DNA of 64,000 nucleotides from Silene conica (Eukaryota > Streptophyta > Magnoliopsida > Caryophyllales > Caryophyllaceae): the NCBI GenBank assembly GCA_029255685.2, contig CM055316.2:82148861-82212860 (forward strand), written 5' to 3'. Under the pieces are notes generated by a model that worked only from the letters and a program-made list of their open reading frames with translations, was not told the origin of the DNA and made no database searches. Shown here piece after piece: positions 10,410 through 22,100 of this stretch. Positions within the stretch are counted from its first letter, which is position 1; each line of letters opens with the position of its first letter. The translations under genes and the position numbers were made by a program.

Positions 10410-10832
10410 GACAGTCTTTTTTTTCTTCTATTATAGCAGATTAAAAGTAGTGAAGTGTGAATGTGTGAATGTGTGATGTCATATCTACTTATACAGTCTT
10501 TTTTCTTCTATTATAGCAGATTATTTAAAAAATTTATATTAGAATTAAAAATACAATTTCCCTATTTCATATGTATTACTCCGTATGTAATATCACGGAT
10601 TTTAATTAATTGATCGATTATGTAGCTATATACGATGTTATGTTATTATTTAAATTGGTTTGGTTATTTGCATGATTGATTTTACCATTTATGGTCTTTA
10701 TTTATTTAAAAATAAAACAAAAAATTGAAAAAATCTTACACATATTTAACAAAAAAAAAATACATATTTTAGGTCATTAAAACCACATGTCAAGATCTAT
10801 GCATAGATTTATAGCCACTAAACAATGGTTCG

Positions 10833-11246
10833 TAAGACCATCCCCAAGCAGAAGGTCACCTTAATCGGGTCACCAACATATTAACTCTTAATCTCACCTT
10901 ATTTACCTTAACCCACTTATACCCTCCCAAGCAGAAGGTCACGACCTAGGTCACTAACCCAATCAATTTTCCACTTTCTACATTCTATACCCCACAAAAC
11001 CTCTCTCTTACTCTTTTAATTATTATTATTAACTAAATATTAAAAATAAGTTTTATTTCTAAACCAATCGTGTAATGCCATGTGGAAGGTCACCAAATGG
11101 TGACCTCTTCTTGTTCAGGGTCACCAATTGACCCCGACTTATTCAAGGTCGAGCTAATTATCGTCTAAGGTCGTGTTAATTAAGTAATTAAGGCGACCCA
11201 ACAAGGTCACGACCCGGTTGACGACCTTGCTTGGGGATGGTCTTAA
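10833..11246. mobile_element. MITE with 'aagaccatccccaagca' terminal inverted repeats
   Basis: The left end reads taagaccatccccaagca and the right end is its reverse complement (tgcttggggatggtctta), 414 bp apart. The interior is rich in 'aggtcac' and 'gaccttg' motifs in both orientations, giving subterminal inverted repeats. The type resembles Tourist/PIF-Harbinger MITEs, but I could not fix the target-site duplication. Present only in duplication copy 2, so it inserted after the duplication or was lost from copy 1. Confidence 0.85.
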
Positions 11247-11911
11247 CAGAGTCCGTTTTAATAGAGATGTCTCATTTTAATTGATTTATGACATATATCA
11301 AAGAGAAGTGAATTTGACCCATAGTTGGAATTCTCTTGACTCAATTGATTCGTGATTGTCTCATGCTTACATTATCGCTAAATAACTTGATAAGTACATG
11401 CATATATATACTCCAAAATGATTATTGTCAAAATATTAACCTGGTCTATCTTACCTTAACTCTTACAAAACTATTTCAACTCGCACGAGACCCGGTTCCT
11501 AGGTTAGCTTGCCAGGGAGGTTTATGTAGTACCCGGCCATATGTGACAGATAATTTTGTACCTAAGTCCTAAACCATTATTAGAAAGCGGTCAAGCCTAA
11601 ATAATATAAATCAATTTAATTCGACTTGAAAACCAATTCAAACCCAACAACTCACCGCCGCAAGTTAACAAAAACTCAAAATGACCGGCCTGTTTTTTTC
11701 GGTACAGAAGAGGAGCTAAGAAAATTAATTATTCGCTATTATACGGAAAATAGCTACCCAAAATGACCGGCCTGTAGCCGTGTAATAACTAATTCGTATC
11801 AGTAACAAGAAGACATCAAAGACTTGAACTTGAAGACGTGAAATGAATAACATGTGCTAATCCCATTTTCAATGCTTGATTTTAGTCTATAATGGCGCAT
11901 TCAATATCTTT

Positions 11912-11972
11912 TATATAAGCTCAATTAGATTTAAGTCGGTTTTAAAACACCCTCCTATCTTCAATTTAGCTG
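11912..11972 (+). promoter_or_regulatory. TATA box and noncoding exon 1 of the MIC19-like gene
   Basis: TATATAAG at 11912-11919 is followed by a short leader ending in the donor gctg|gtaagt (intron from 11973). The matching acceptor is tttcag at 13874, giving a 5'UTR intron of about 1.9 kb. Long first introns in the 5'UTR often support expression in plants. The assignment is from sequence signals only. Confidence 0.6.
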
Positions 11973-13895
11973 GTAAGTTCTTCTCCCTCTTGTTTTACTG
12001 ATGATTTTACTGAATTCAAGGATTTTGGGTATTTCTTAAGTTATCTATTTATTACAAAGATTCAATCTTTAATGGTGCATTCATCTCTTTCATTTACTGT
12101 TATTGTAGAACCAATAATTTTCCTCATACCCAGATGAATTAATTGATTATGGTATCTTTGTATCAATTTTTGTGATTTCTGTTTTATTAATTAGGGAATT
12201 AAACAAATAAGATGGTTTTAGGGTTTGAATGAAGTTTCCCAGATCAATTGTGATTTGGGTTTTCTGTATTAGAGCAGTGAGCTGGAGCTTTAATTATCAT
12301 CTATTTGACCCATTTTATTGTTTAAGACGGATAAAAAAAATTGTGGATTACTTTATTCATTGAATCTTTGTATCAGTGTTTGTGATTTCTGTTTTGGGGT
12401 TTACAGCTGATCAAGTTATTGGGGGTAGAGATTGTATTAGGGTTTGATAAGGTTTCCTCTGATCAAGTCTGATTTGGGTTTTCTGTATTGGAGCAGTGAG
12501 CTAGACTGCTAGAGCTGTAATTTAGTGTTAATTTTCTGCATATTTTGATGGGTTTCATGTTCCGATCTCCGTTTGTATTGGAACCGAATAATTGATTAGC
12601 TTTGGCTTAGGATTTAGGAATAGGATGAACAACGCAACATGACTCACAAAGTCGTTACGGTTTCTTTTATATTGTAAACTAGCAATCAGTCGACTGAATT
12701 GTCGGCTCATTTTTCATTGTGAGTCATTGAGGAACAACCATTGCATGCCCGATACTCCCAATCCGTTATACAGGAGAATTTGAGGTACTTTCACTTGGAT
12801 AATGTTGTAAAATTTTGAAGTGTGATGTAATTACCTGGCTAGTGTAATGTTCTTATAGAATTTGTTAAGACCTTAAGGCGATATTTGTTTGGGGTGGATT
12901 TTGTTCTAAGTGTCTATTATCTTATTCTATTTCACTGTCTCCTGGCATTGAGGAGCGTTTCGCCCTCCTGGAAGTATTATGAAAGGTTACACGAGACTGC
13001 CAGAAACACGTTTTATGAAAGGTTACACGAGATGCATCTAAAGAGAACAATGACTTCTTAGCCAGTTTGTATGGAGTGTGAGCTAACAGTAGATGTTGTG
13101 TCTTGAAATCAATATTTTACCTTTTATACCTAGTCAGTCTCTATTGTCTTTTTCTAGATGAGTGTTTTTGCACATGTTATTGTAAGAACATTCAATATCT
13201 TCGCTGGGCCAGTTATTGACGAAATTATTATGCACTTGGTCCAAATATCTCTAGTTGCTCTATGTTGATGTCATTGCTGGTCTCCACTCTTTAGTTTATT
13301 AACTCTCGTTCCGTCTGTTTCTCTTGTGGTAATCAAGAAGTGGATGTAGGTTGAATTGTTTATGCTAACAGTCCCGCGTCCCCTGCAAAAATGCGTGATA
13401 TTGAACGGATTTGTTCACGGAATCAAAGATCTTTACGGGGCGATTGGGAGTTTGGGACAGTCTTTGACTAGCATGATTCTTACGATTCTCCTACCTCTCA
13501 TCTCAGTCACGGAGAGGATGTTGCAATTTTGACTATGAAGCCTCTTTTCTTTGTCCCTTTGATATCTGTTTTTTTCTTTTTCTCCTCCGTCTTCTCTTCC
13601 TCTTGTCGGGGTTCAGAGAGCGGACCAGGACTCCAGGAGTAGACGGCAGCATGTGGATGAACATGACACCCACGGAAAAACCTTGACTATCTCATGTGTT
13701 GAAAAAAAACTTCCTAGATATTATGATAGTTGCCGAATTTGTTTCACTTGAATGTGGGTAAACCCGTCTCAAATTGTGGTTGTAATAGCCTCAAAACCTT
13801 TACGCCGGCCCTGATTTTACACTGTGTTTCCTGTATTCTGACCTGCGTGTGCTATCTTTATAAAAATGTTTCAGGTAGCATTAAGGAGCTGCATA

Positions 13896-14429
13896 ATGGC
13901 TGATGGTGGTATCCGAATCAGTGAAGGCTTAATCCTCCAGCTGGTGGAAGATGACGAACAGTCGAAAGGGAACACAAAACCGAGGACACCAAGAAAGCCT
14001 CACTCATCACCAAAGCGGACACATCAAAAGCAGATTCCAACTGAGCCTGAAACTCAGAAGGGAGCTCCTACAGCTAAATGGCCACTCCAATCACCATTGT
14101 TTTTCCCCACACCCCAGCTATCAACATCTTCAAAACCCGAGTTAGAATCAGTTCGGTCTGTCTTGAAGGAGAGTGAAAACGTCTTACAAAAAGCGCAAAA
14201 ACATGAGGAAAACATGGTCAAAGAAGTGACAGAGAGAGCAAAAGAACTCCATGAGAAAGAATTCAAGCTTCCACAACAGAAACCAGTTATCTGCCAGACT
14301 GAGAAAAATGCTTGCTTGGAATGTTACAAGGAGTATGTCAATGATCCCCTCAGATGCTCTACTATCGTCAGTAGTTATCAAGAATGTGTTCGGAGAGCAA
14401 GAAAGCAGGTTCAGTTTCTCAGCTCATAG
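13896..14429 (+). CDS. Twin-CX9C (CHCH) protein, MICOS MIC19-like
   Basis: 177-aa protein in one coding exon. The N-terminus (GIRISEGLILQLVED, 5-19) resembles the GIRLSE motif of MIC19/CHCHD3-type proteins. A Pro/Ser/Lys-rich linker (about 25-80) and a charged coiled coil (about 82-124) follow. The C-terminal domain has two exact CX9C pairs, C133-C143 and C154-C164, separated by ten residues, plus an extra C140. Twin CX9C proteins are oxidised by the MIA40 pathway in the mitochondrial intermembrane space. MIC19 helps hold crista junctions as part of MICOS. I use the ATG at 13896, which follows the splice acceptor at 13874. The in-frame ATG at 13866 lies in the intron. Another CHCH family remains possible. 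Confidence 0.7.
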   Translation: MADGGIRISEGLILQLVEDDEQSKGNTKPRTPRKPHSSPKRTHQKQIPTEPETQKGAPTAKWPLQSPLFFPTPQLSTSSKPELESVRSVLKESENVLQKAQKHEENMVKEVTERAKELHEKEFKLPQQKPVICQTEKNACLECYKEYVNDPLRCSTIVSSYQECVRRARKQVQFLSS

Positions 14430-14730
14430 AACCGTCTTCTCAGTTCTCAGTCCGTATATCCAAAGTTTCTCGCGCACTGTCATTTATAGTGAAATGGTCT
14501 CTTTTGTGGTGCAAATGGGTATAATTGCTCGTATTCCTTCATGTTTCCATGTTTTGGGCTTGATCATGACATTATCGACACTCAATTCAGGTACCATCTT
14601 TGTATTTTGGTTGTGAGTATTACTCGTTTGGTTTCCATTAATACTTTACGTTTACTTTTAGATCCCTACCTCAGTCCCGCTTCCCGCCCATAAACTGTCC
14701 GTCTACCTTCTTTTTTTACCCATTCCCATC
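14430..14730. other. 3' flank of the MIC19-like gene
   Basis: Probable 3'UTR and spacer. No other gene seen. Confidence 0.4.
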
Positions 14731-14745
14731 CCATATGAAGATTTT

Positions 14746-14949
14746 GTTTTTTGATGACGAGGGGTTTGATCCCCCGAGCCCATGCATTCCCGCACCACCA
14801 CATGAACCATGTAAGCCACCCCTTCAGGGGCTGCAGTGGCCAAGTGGTCATCGCCCCAGCTGGTAATCGAACCTGAGACCTCTCAACCCCTGCATTTCTG
14901 CAAGCTTTAAGCTTTAACTCAGTTACCACTGGACTAACACCACTTGGTT
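14746..14949 (-). mobile_element. tRNA-derived SINE, copy 1
   Basis: Read on the minus strand it starts with an A-box-like 'ttagtccagtggtaact' and has a B-box-like 'ggttcgatta' about 70 bp on. It ends in 'atgcatgggctcgggggatc'. It is flanked by an exact 15-bp target-site duplication, ccatatgaagatttt, at 14731-14745 and 14950-14964. A second full copy lies at 27456 and a partial one at 50645. Confidence 0.9.
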
Positions 14950-14964
14950 CCATATGAAGATTTT

Positions 14965-17900
14965 TGCTCGCCTTGTTCTGATATGCATATCACCATCAGA
15001 ACGAAGCTTCATTATATACGTTCCCCCCCATATTTCCAAAAACGTGTCCAATCCGAGGCCAATTGTTCAAACTCCGGTCCCCTTGTTGGCTTCTTGCTGA
15101 CACCAAGACTCGTCATTGTAGATACCGTAGTTAAGCTCGCTTCGTAGACAATTGACAACGACATTCTAACACACATGCTTTGTATTTTAGGGTATTATCC
15201 AAAACCTGTAGTTCAATCAAGTAATTTGATATATACGTGTTGTATCAAGTTTGGTATGGGAAAGTGTCGTTCACAAGTTTGTGCAGTTTTGCTTGGCTTC
15301 TAGTCTAAATAGTGCAAGTTTTGTTACCAATTTGCCACCTCTTATTCTTGTATTATTTGTGAATAATAATTGCATGAGATTGACAAACTTCTAGTAGGTT
15401 GAGGTCATTCTTTTGACACAAATTACGTGACGGATGCAATACGTCATAAGTTTGTGACGAGTCAAATAAAATTTATATCCCGGACCCTTTATTTTTGTCT
15501 TATTACCCACATGGGTGATATCTGATCTGATACAACCTTGAGAGTGTTGAGACAGATATAACTATCCTAAGAGAAAAGAGTAGTCATGAATATTTTCAAT
15601 GAAGTCAAATTAGAACACGGTTAGTTTTTTGTAAGACTGATATATTTGTCTTAATATTGGAATAGATTAAATAATATTAAATTTGTATGAATGAGACAAA
15701 TAATATTTGATCCATCTTAAATCTAAGACAGATATTTTCGTTCCGTCTTAAACAAGATTTTGTGATTAGGACAATTGGTAATGCAAGTACCTAATTGGTA
15801 AATTGGGGGTAGTTTTGTTAGCAAAGTAGTGTACCAAATACGGAGTATGTAAGTACCAAACACATTAATATGTGATTATTAAATCAAACAGTCTTGCTAG
15901 TAACGGATAATATCCGTCACAAGTTGAAGACCGATACTTTACTCTCGCAACAAAGCAAGTGGGAAAAAATGGAGCAACTTATGGATATTGACACTTGCAT
16001 TATGTGAGACAGCCACTTTCCGTCTTCAGCTTGTGACGGATAGTGCCCGTGTCAATGAGAATTTGTGTTATTAAATAAATAGGTCTTAAGACTAAGGTAG
16101 TTGCTTTCGGTTAGAGGGTGTTGTCCATGCGAGAGTTAATCATGGTTGTCACGTTTTCATTTGGTGGAATCATATGCTCCCTTCATCCTAAACTTTTGTT
16201 TGCCTTCATTAAATTAATCGCCGCAAAAAAAAAAATTAAAAAGGTAAATAAATAATTAGGATTGAGCGAGTAGACGAGCCATTTGGGATTGAGTGAGTAA
16301 ACAAACCGTATGGGTATCGTAAGATGTACATTATACGATGTACATTGTATAATCACGATACATCAGTCTTAAATGAGATTGTTATACGTAGTACAACAAT
16401 TCCTTAATGTCTTATACTACAGGTTGAGCTTTTTGTAATTAGAATGTTTTTCCCGATCCTAAAATGAGAGCACACATTCTTATTTAAGATGGAAATATTG
16501 TCGTTAAACTTTAAAACAGGGCAAATAGATACCAATGGCGAGCCAGTGTCTCTACTATCAGTGTCTGATAGTATCTGGATTCGTTTTAAAGATAAAACAG
16601 ATATCTCCGTCCTAGCAAGACCTAAAAAGAGAAATCATTGATCACTTAGCACTAAAATTAAGAAGAAAAAGAAAGTGAAACTAAAAAGACATCCACAATC
16701 TCATTAGCATGAGCATGACTACACCTTACACACTATAGTACTATACCTTACGGAGTTATGGCCCCAATTGGTTGGAGAAAAGCCCTTATTATTCCATTGC
16801 TTTTTAACTCAAAAAAGATAAAGAAGATTTACAACAATGTTAAGCATTTGCTCTTTATTCTTCTTCATCATGAGTGCACTACATACTACTTTTATAATCT
16901 ATTCTTGCTTATCCCTTTTACTCCTATAATTTTATTATCTAGATCTACCAAGCTTATGTGTTTCACAATTTGATTAATTAACTTTTCAATAAGTCTGTCT
17001 TCTGACGGGTTAAATATTACCCATGTGTGTAGATAAAACAAAACAGATTGTTACTCCCTAGCTACTTTGTACTGGTCTTATCTATCCTAGATGGATAGTA
17101 ATTGATCAGTCACAAAATTACGATGGTTATGTCTGTCATAAATTAAATCAGAATTTGTGTTAACTTTTTTATGTTAACTAATAAAGCTTAAATTTAAGAA
17201 ATAAATTTCACTAAAGAATAGATTTTGAACTCATCATAGAAAGGATTGAGCTTGAAAAGTTAGTGTGAAAAGAAAATGTAAGAAGTAAATTTCACTAAAG
17301 AATCCATCCATTTAAATGACGAGCGTTCAGCTAGTTGTTTGGTTTGTAAGAGAAATTGCAGTTTTAGAGAAGTAGAAATTCGCATAAATAAGTATAGTAT
17401 TTCAAATACACATAAAAAAAATTCGACAAAAAATCTCATTTACGGAAGATTATAAATAAGTAATTTAATTACTAATGCCCGTCTGATTTAGTTCATAAGA
17501 GAAATTGCAGTTTTAGAGAGCTAGAAATCTTATTATTATGCATTTCACATAAATAATTGAAAGAAAGTTATTTGGTTACAAATTTACAATACAGACAAAA
17601 AAAATCGACAAAAATTCTCACTTAGGTAAAGTTATTATAAATAAGCAATTTTCTCCATTACGGAGATATTAGAGTTATTATTATTATAAGATTATAATTC
17701 ATATTATTTTTTAAAAAAGAATAACTACTAATTTTATAAATTTCCTGAATTATAATTCATGTATTTTAGAAAACGTAAATAAACAACTTTTATGTATTTA
17801 AAATTTCTAAAGTGATAATTTAGTGTGTAAATTATAAAAAAGTTAGAATATTGTATTTACTTGCATTTGGAGTCATGAGATTTTTGCTTGACTTATCTCC

Positions 17901-19139
17901 CACAAAGCTTGAAAATTACAATTCATGTCGTGATCGATATGAATAGTACACGTCACGTTTACATCAATTGATTATATTATTATTTTATTTTTAACTTAAA
18001 GTCTTCTATTTTCCTCTATTCCGATCATATAATAGATCACGAGTTCGATACTGACATTTATTCTTGCACCTGTTTAACACACAAAATATACTCGTAGGTA
18101 GTAATAATAATACGCATTTGTTAAATCCCGCACATGATTCTACTTAATCTTATACACTTTGTCACTGTATTCGCACATATCACAAGTAATTTCACCATTC
18201 TATTAACAAATTGATTAATACACGCCTTTTAATTGATTGAATAAATGTTTTTTATCTTAAAAAGAGGGATTACAATTAGGGTTTTAAATTTAGGAATTTG
18301 AGATTTTGAATTGTTAAAGATGGGTCGATTTATGGTGGCTGATGGTGGTGCGTTTTGGTTGTGACGGCTGGTGATGGGATGACTGAGCATACATGTTCTT
18401 TTTATTGAATTTCTGTGTTTTTTATTATTGTTCGCTCTAACTATATGTAAAAAGTAAGAATGAAGCAAGAGGAGTAAAATTGAAATAAAATGATAAAATG
18501 TGCGAAATTAAGCAAACTCGTGTACGGAATTTAATAATACAAATAGGTCTACTCATATGAGCCCCCAATATGGTTGACAATTGACACATACATGATACAA
18601 ACAATCAAGTATTTACGTACACAACCAACTCTATATACTTCGTATGTATTTTCTACAAAAATTCAATTTTCAATTTTCAAACCGTCGTTATCTGTTTAAG
18701 TGTAAGATGGTCAAATAAATACCAAATCACACACTTGTCAACTAAAAAATGGCAACTTTTTTATCTTTATTAATCTCACCCGATAATATTTGACCCGTTT
18801 TAAACTTAAAAGTTAAAACGAATAATACCCGTCTTAAGCAAGAGTACGGTGTTTGTGTTTCTAATGATCTAACTTCTTTATAAAGTTGGCCGGCATATTG
18901 GACCTCCTCATATAACAACAACACTACCTACACATTACAACTTTTAAACACACCAAACTACTATTCCTCTCCTCTAAAATACTTCAAAATTTTAACCAAA
19001 AAAATCCTTAATTTTCAAAAAAACAATCATTACTTGCATCGCATCGTAGTTATCATGAAACTCTTTGACCAGTCGTTTACCTCATCATAAAACAAGAGAC
19101 TCACAACCTGACACGAGTCTCTTCTTATAGGAGTGTTAC
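14965..19139. other. Intergenic, MITE-rich
   Basis: No convincing gene. It contains a MITE at 15902-16077, related remnants near 15430-15540 and 16995-17170 ('gacgg', 'tactccctagctact'), and AT-rich sequence. The longest open frames (16758, 18229) have no domain and look like chance. Confidence 0.6.
15902..16077. mobile_element. MITE of the 'tatccgtcacaagttgaag' family
   Basis: The left part ('ggataatatccgtcacaagttgaag') and the right part ('gtcttcagcttgtgacggata') are inverted repeats around an interior of about 130 bp containing 'gtgggaaaaaatggagcaa' and 'cttgcattatgtgaga'. Related copies are at 23186-23357, 28905-29040 and 63520-63815. Confidence 0.75.
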
Positions 19140-19145
19140 GTGATT

Positions 19146-22100
19146 ATGGGACAAAAGATTAATGTGGCGACCGGAAAGATGACGCAATTATGCCGGAGAA
19201 TAGTCCACGTGAACATAAAGTGGGGTCTACTACGACGGATTTTACGGTATATATGGGGGAGTATTATTGGTTGTTCACGTGTAAAGAAACCTAACTCGCC
19301 GGGTCATTACCGGCGAATTGGTAGACCAAAGTCGATGGCGATGGCGATGACGATGACGATGGCGGACGAGGTTGAGATTGTTGAGATGTTTAATGGGTAT
19401 GAGTCGGATTCGGATTTGGTTCATCTTAAGATTAGTTTGTTGGGTGATTGTCAAATTGGTAAAACAAGTTTTCTGGTAAGTAATAACTACTCCATGTTAA
19501 ATGTTATATGACGGTCTTATATATTTAATTCGTCTCATGGTGACACTAATAGTAATTAATGTTATATGACCGTTATTAGCTCACGACGGATACTAACCAT
19601 CATAAATGAGAATTTGGGATATGAGCGTAGTATTTCCTAGGCTTTTTACTGTTTTTTTTAATATTTTTTGGTTTATTTTTTACTTTTTTCGTCTCGGTCA
19701 TTTACATTCACTCCGTAAAATGGCATAGAATAAATATGCAACCAGAGGTATACAATTTTCTATACATATTTTGAGCTTTTTAATAGAAAATTCAAGCTTT
19801 ATTAGAAAGAATATGAGCTATAAGATAATTTAAAAGCTCAACAAATATACACATAAGCTCAATAAAATACACCATGATTGTACGATACTAATATACATCT
19901 GATTGTATAATCTTTTTGTGATAAACATGTAATTATGTTATATGACGGTTTTCGTGTTATCAATTGCTATCGTAAATAATTCACCTGTCTCGTTCAATTG
20001 TTTACGTATTTAACTCTGACATTTATGTTGATCTTAGATATGTCTTGTGTGGTTGAGAAATTTTGATGGTCTAATAATTAGTCCAATATCAAATGTAAAT
20101 TATTGACCGGGACAAAATAAATACATATAGCATTATAGTATTTCCTAGTGTTTTTACCTTTTTTTCTTATATATTCTTGGTTTGTTAATTACTTTTTCCG
20201 TCTCAGTCATCTGTACTAACTCCGTGAAATGGTGTAGATTAAATATGTAGGAGAAGAACAAGAAAGAAAAAGCTTGGAAATGAAAGGATTGAATTTGATG
20301 GACAAAGTTATGATTGTTAGTGGTGCTCGAATAGCTTCCACCATTTGGGATGTAGCAGGTAATTCATTATTTTTTCGATTTCATTTTTTCGATTTCTCAA
20401 ACGTAAAGAATCGGATGAAACGTTACTGTAAAGTAAAATCGTAAAAATCGTTAGACCGAAAATTGATGAAATTTGGTGGGTGTATGTAGGTGACAATGAT
20501 TCTGTACATCATGTTCCAATTGCTTGTAAAGATGCAGTTGCAATATTGTTTATGTTTGATCTTACTAGCCGGTGTACCTTGAATAGGTATGAATTACTTT
20601 ACTCTGAGAGTTCGTTACGTTTTCAGAGAAACGGTATACATTTAATGTACTACCACCAACTTTATATTTTTTGAGTATTTATAATAATGTTTTTGAGTTT
20701 TGTTTTATAAATTATGAGTTTTGGTATAAAGTTTTTGAGTTAAGTTATTAAAACATTAAGCTCAAAAACATACAATAAAACATTAAGTATATTTTAGTTT
20801 TAACGAAAAAAAAAAATCTAACTTATAAATTTTTATAAGCTCAGAAAAAATACACATACTCAAAAACAAATAAAGTTTGACGTAATAAACTCAAAAAAAA
20901 ACTCATATGCGCCAAAACAAATAAAGTTTAAGGTAATAAGCTCAAAAAAATATTCATAAGCTCAAAAAAATATTCATATGCTCAAAAAAATATACATATA
21001 CTCAAAAACTAAGAAAAGTGTGAGGTAGTACCTCCGATGTATGTTCCTATTTCTCGTCTTTCAATTAATTTAGTGAATGATTATTTGTGTATTTGCAGTG
21101 TAATTGGTTGGTATAATCAAGCAAGGAAGTGGAATAAGGTAAAATTTATACTCATTTCATAATGCTTCCTCTGTTTCAGTGAATAATTTACGTTGCTTTA
21201 TTATGTGAGCGAAATGTAAATTATTGACTGAAACAAAGAATGTATAATTTAATTTACTTCAATAATTTTTTTATAGTAATTTTTAATTTGATGGTCTGTT
21301 ACCGTTCCTAATAATTTACATTTGCTTTATTAAGTAAGCGAAATGTAAACTATTAACTGGAACGAAGAAAGTATGATTTAATTTACTTCAATAATTTTTT
21401 TATAGTAATTTTTAATTTGATGGTCTGTTATTGTTCCGGTAAATAATTTACATTTGCTTTATTAAGGGAGCGAAATGTAAACTATTAACTGAAATGAATA
21501 AAGTATAATTTAATTTACTTCGATAATTTTTTGTAGTAATTTTTAATTGCTCGGTCTGTTATTATTCTTGTGAATAATTTACATTTGCTTTATTAAGTGA
21601 GCAAAAGGTAAATTATTGACGGAATGAAAATAGTATAAATTAATTTACTTCAATATTTCTTTTAGTAATTTTTAATTTGTCGGTCCGTTGTTTAAGCCAT
21701 AACCCTTTTGACGTATATTGCTTAGATCAACCCTCATATCGGTCCGGTCCCAATGATGTAAATTAGACCAGATCTTCCGTCCCATTTCGTGTAATGTCTT
21801 TATGACTTGTTTGATAGAAATGTCAACCAATTTACAATTTTTTTTTGGTATCTCATCATGAAACAATCATCAATTTATCATAAATTTATCATCAATACAT
21901 GAATTAAATTAGAACAATAAATTGTTCTGGTTGATGACTTGATAATTACTAGTAATAAACTACAAGTGGACTTAGAGTTTTTAATAAGGTTGTTGGTCCA
22001 CTCATATTTATTTTAGATTTCCTTTATAATGTAAGAATACATCAATGAGTGGAACTCCACCAAAGAAGTAATAAGCTTAGTAATGACTATTTCTATACTA

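Larger units (their letters stand above)
10560..12680 (+). repeat. Segmental duplication, copy 2
   Basis: Partner of 4900-6677. It carries a MITE (10833-11246) and about 350 bp of unrelated sequence (11250-11600) in place of the satellite monomer of copy 1. Unlike copy 1 it continues into a complete gene. Identity is high throughout the promoter and intron start, so the duplication is recent. Confidence 0.88.

Noticed and set aside
13951-14381. Additional open frames overlapping the MIC19-like gene on both strands
   Set aside because: They are shadows of the coding exon, with no motif and no independent signals.
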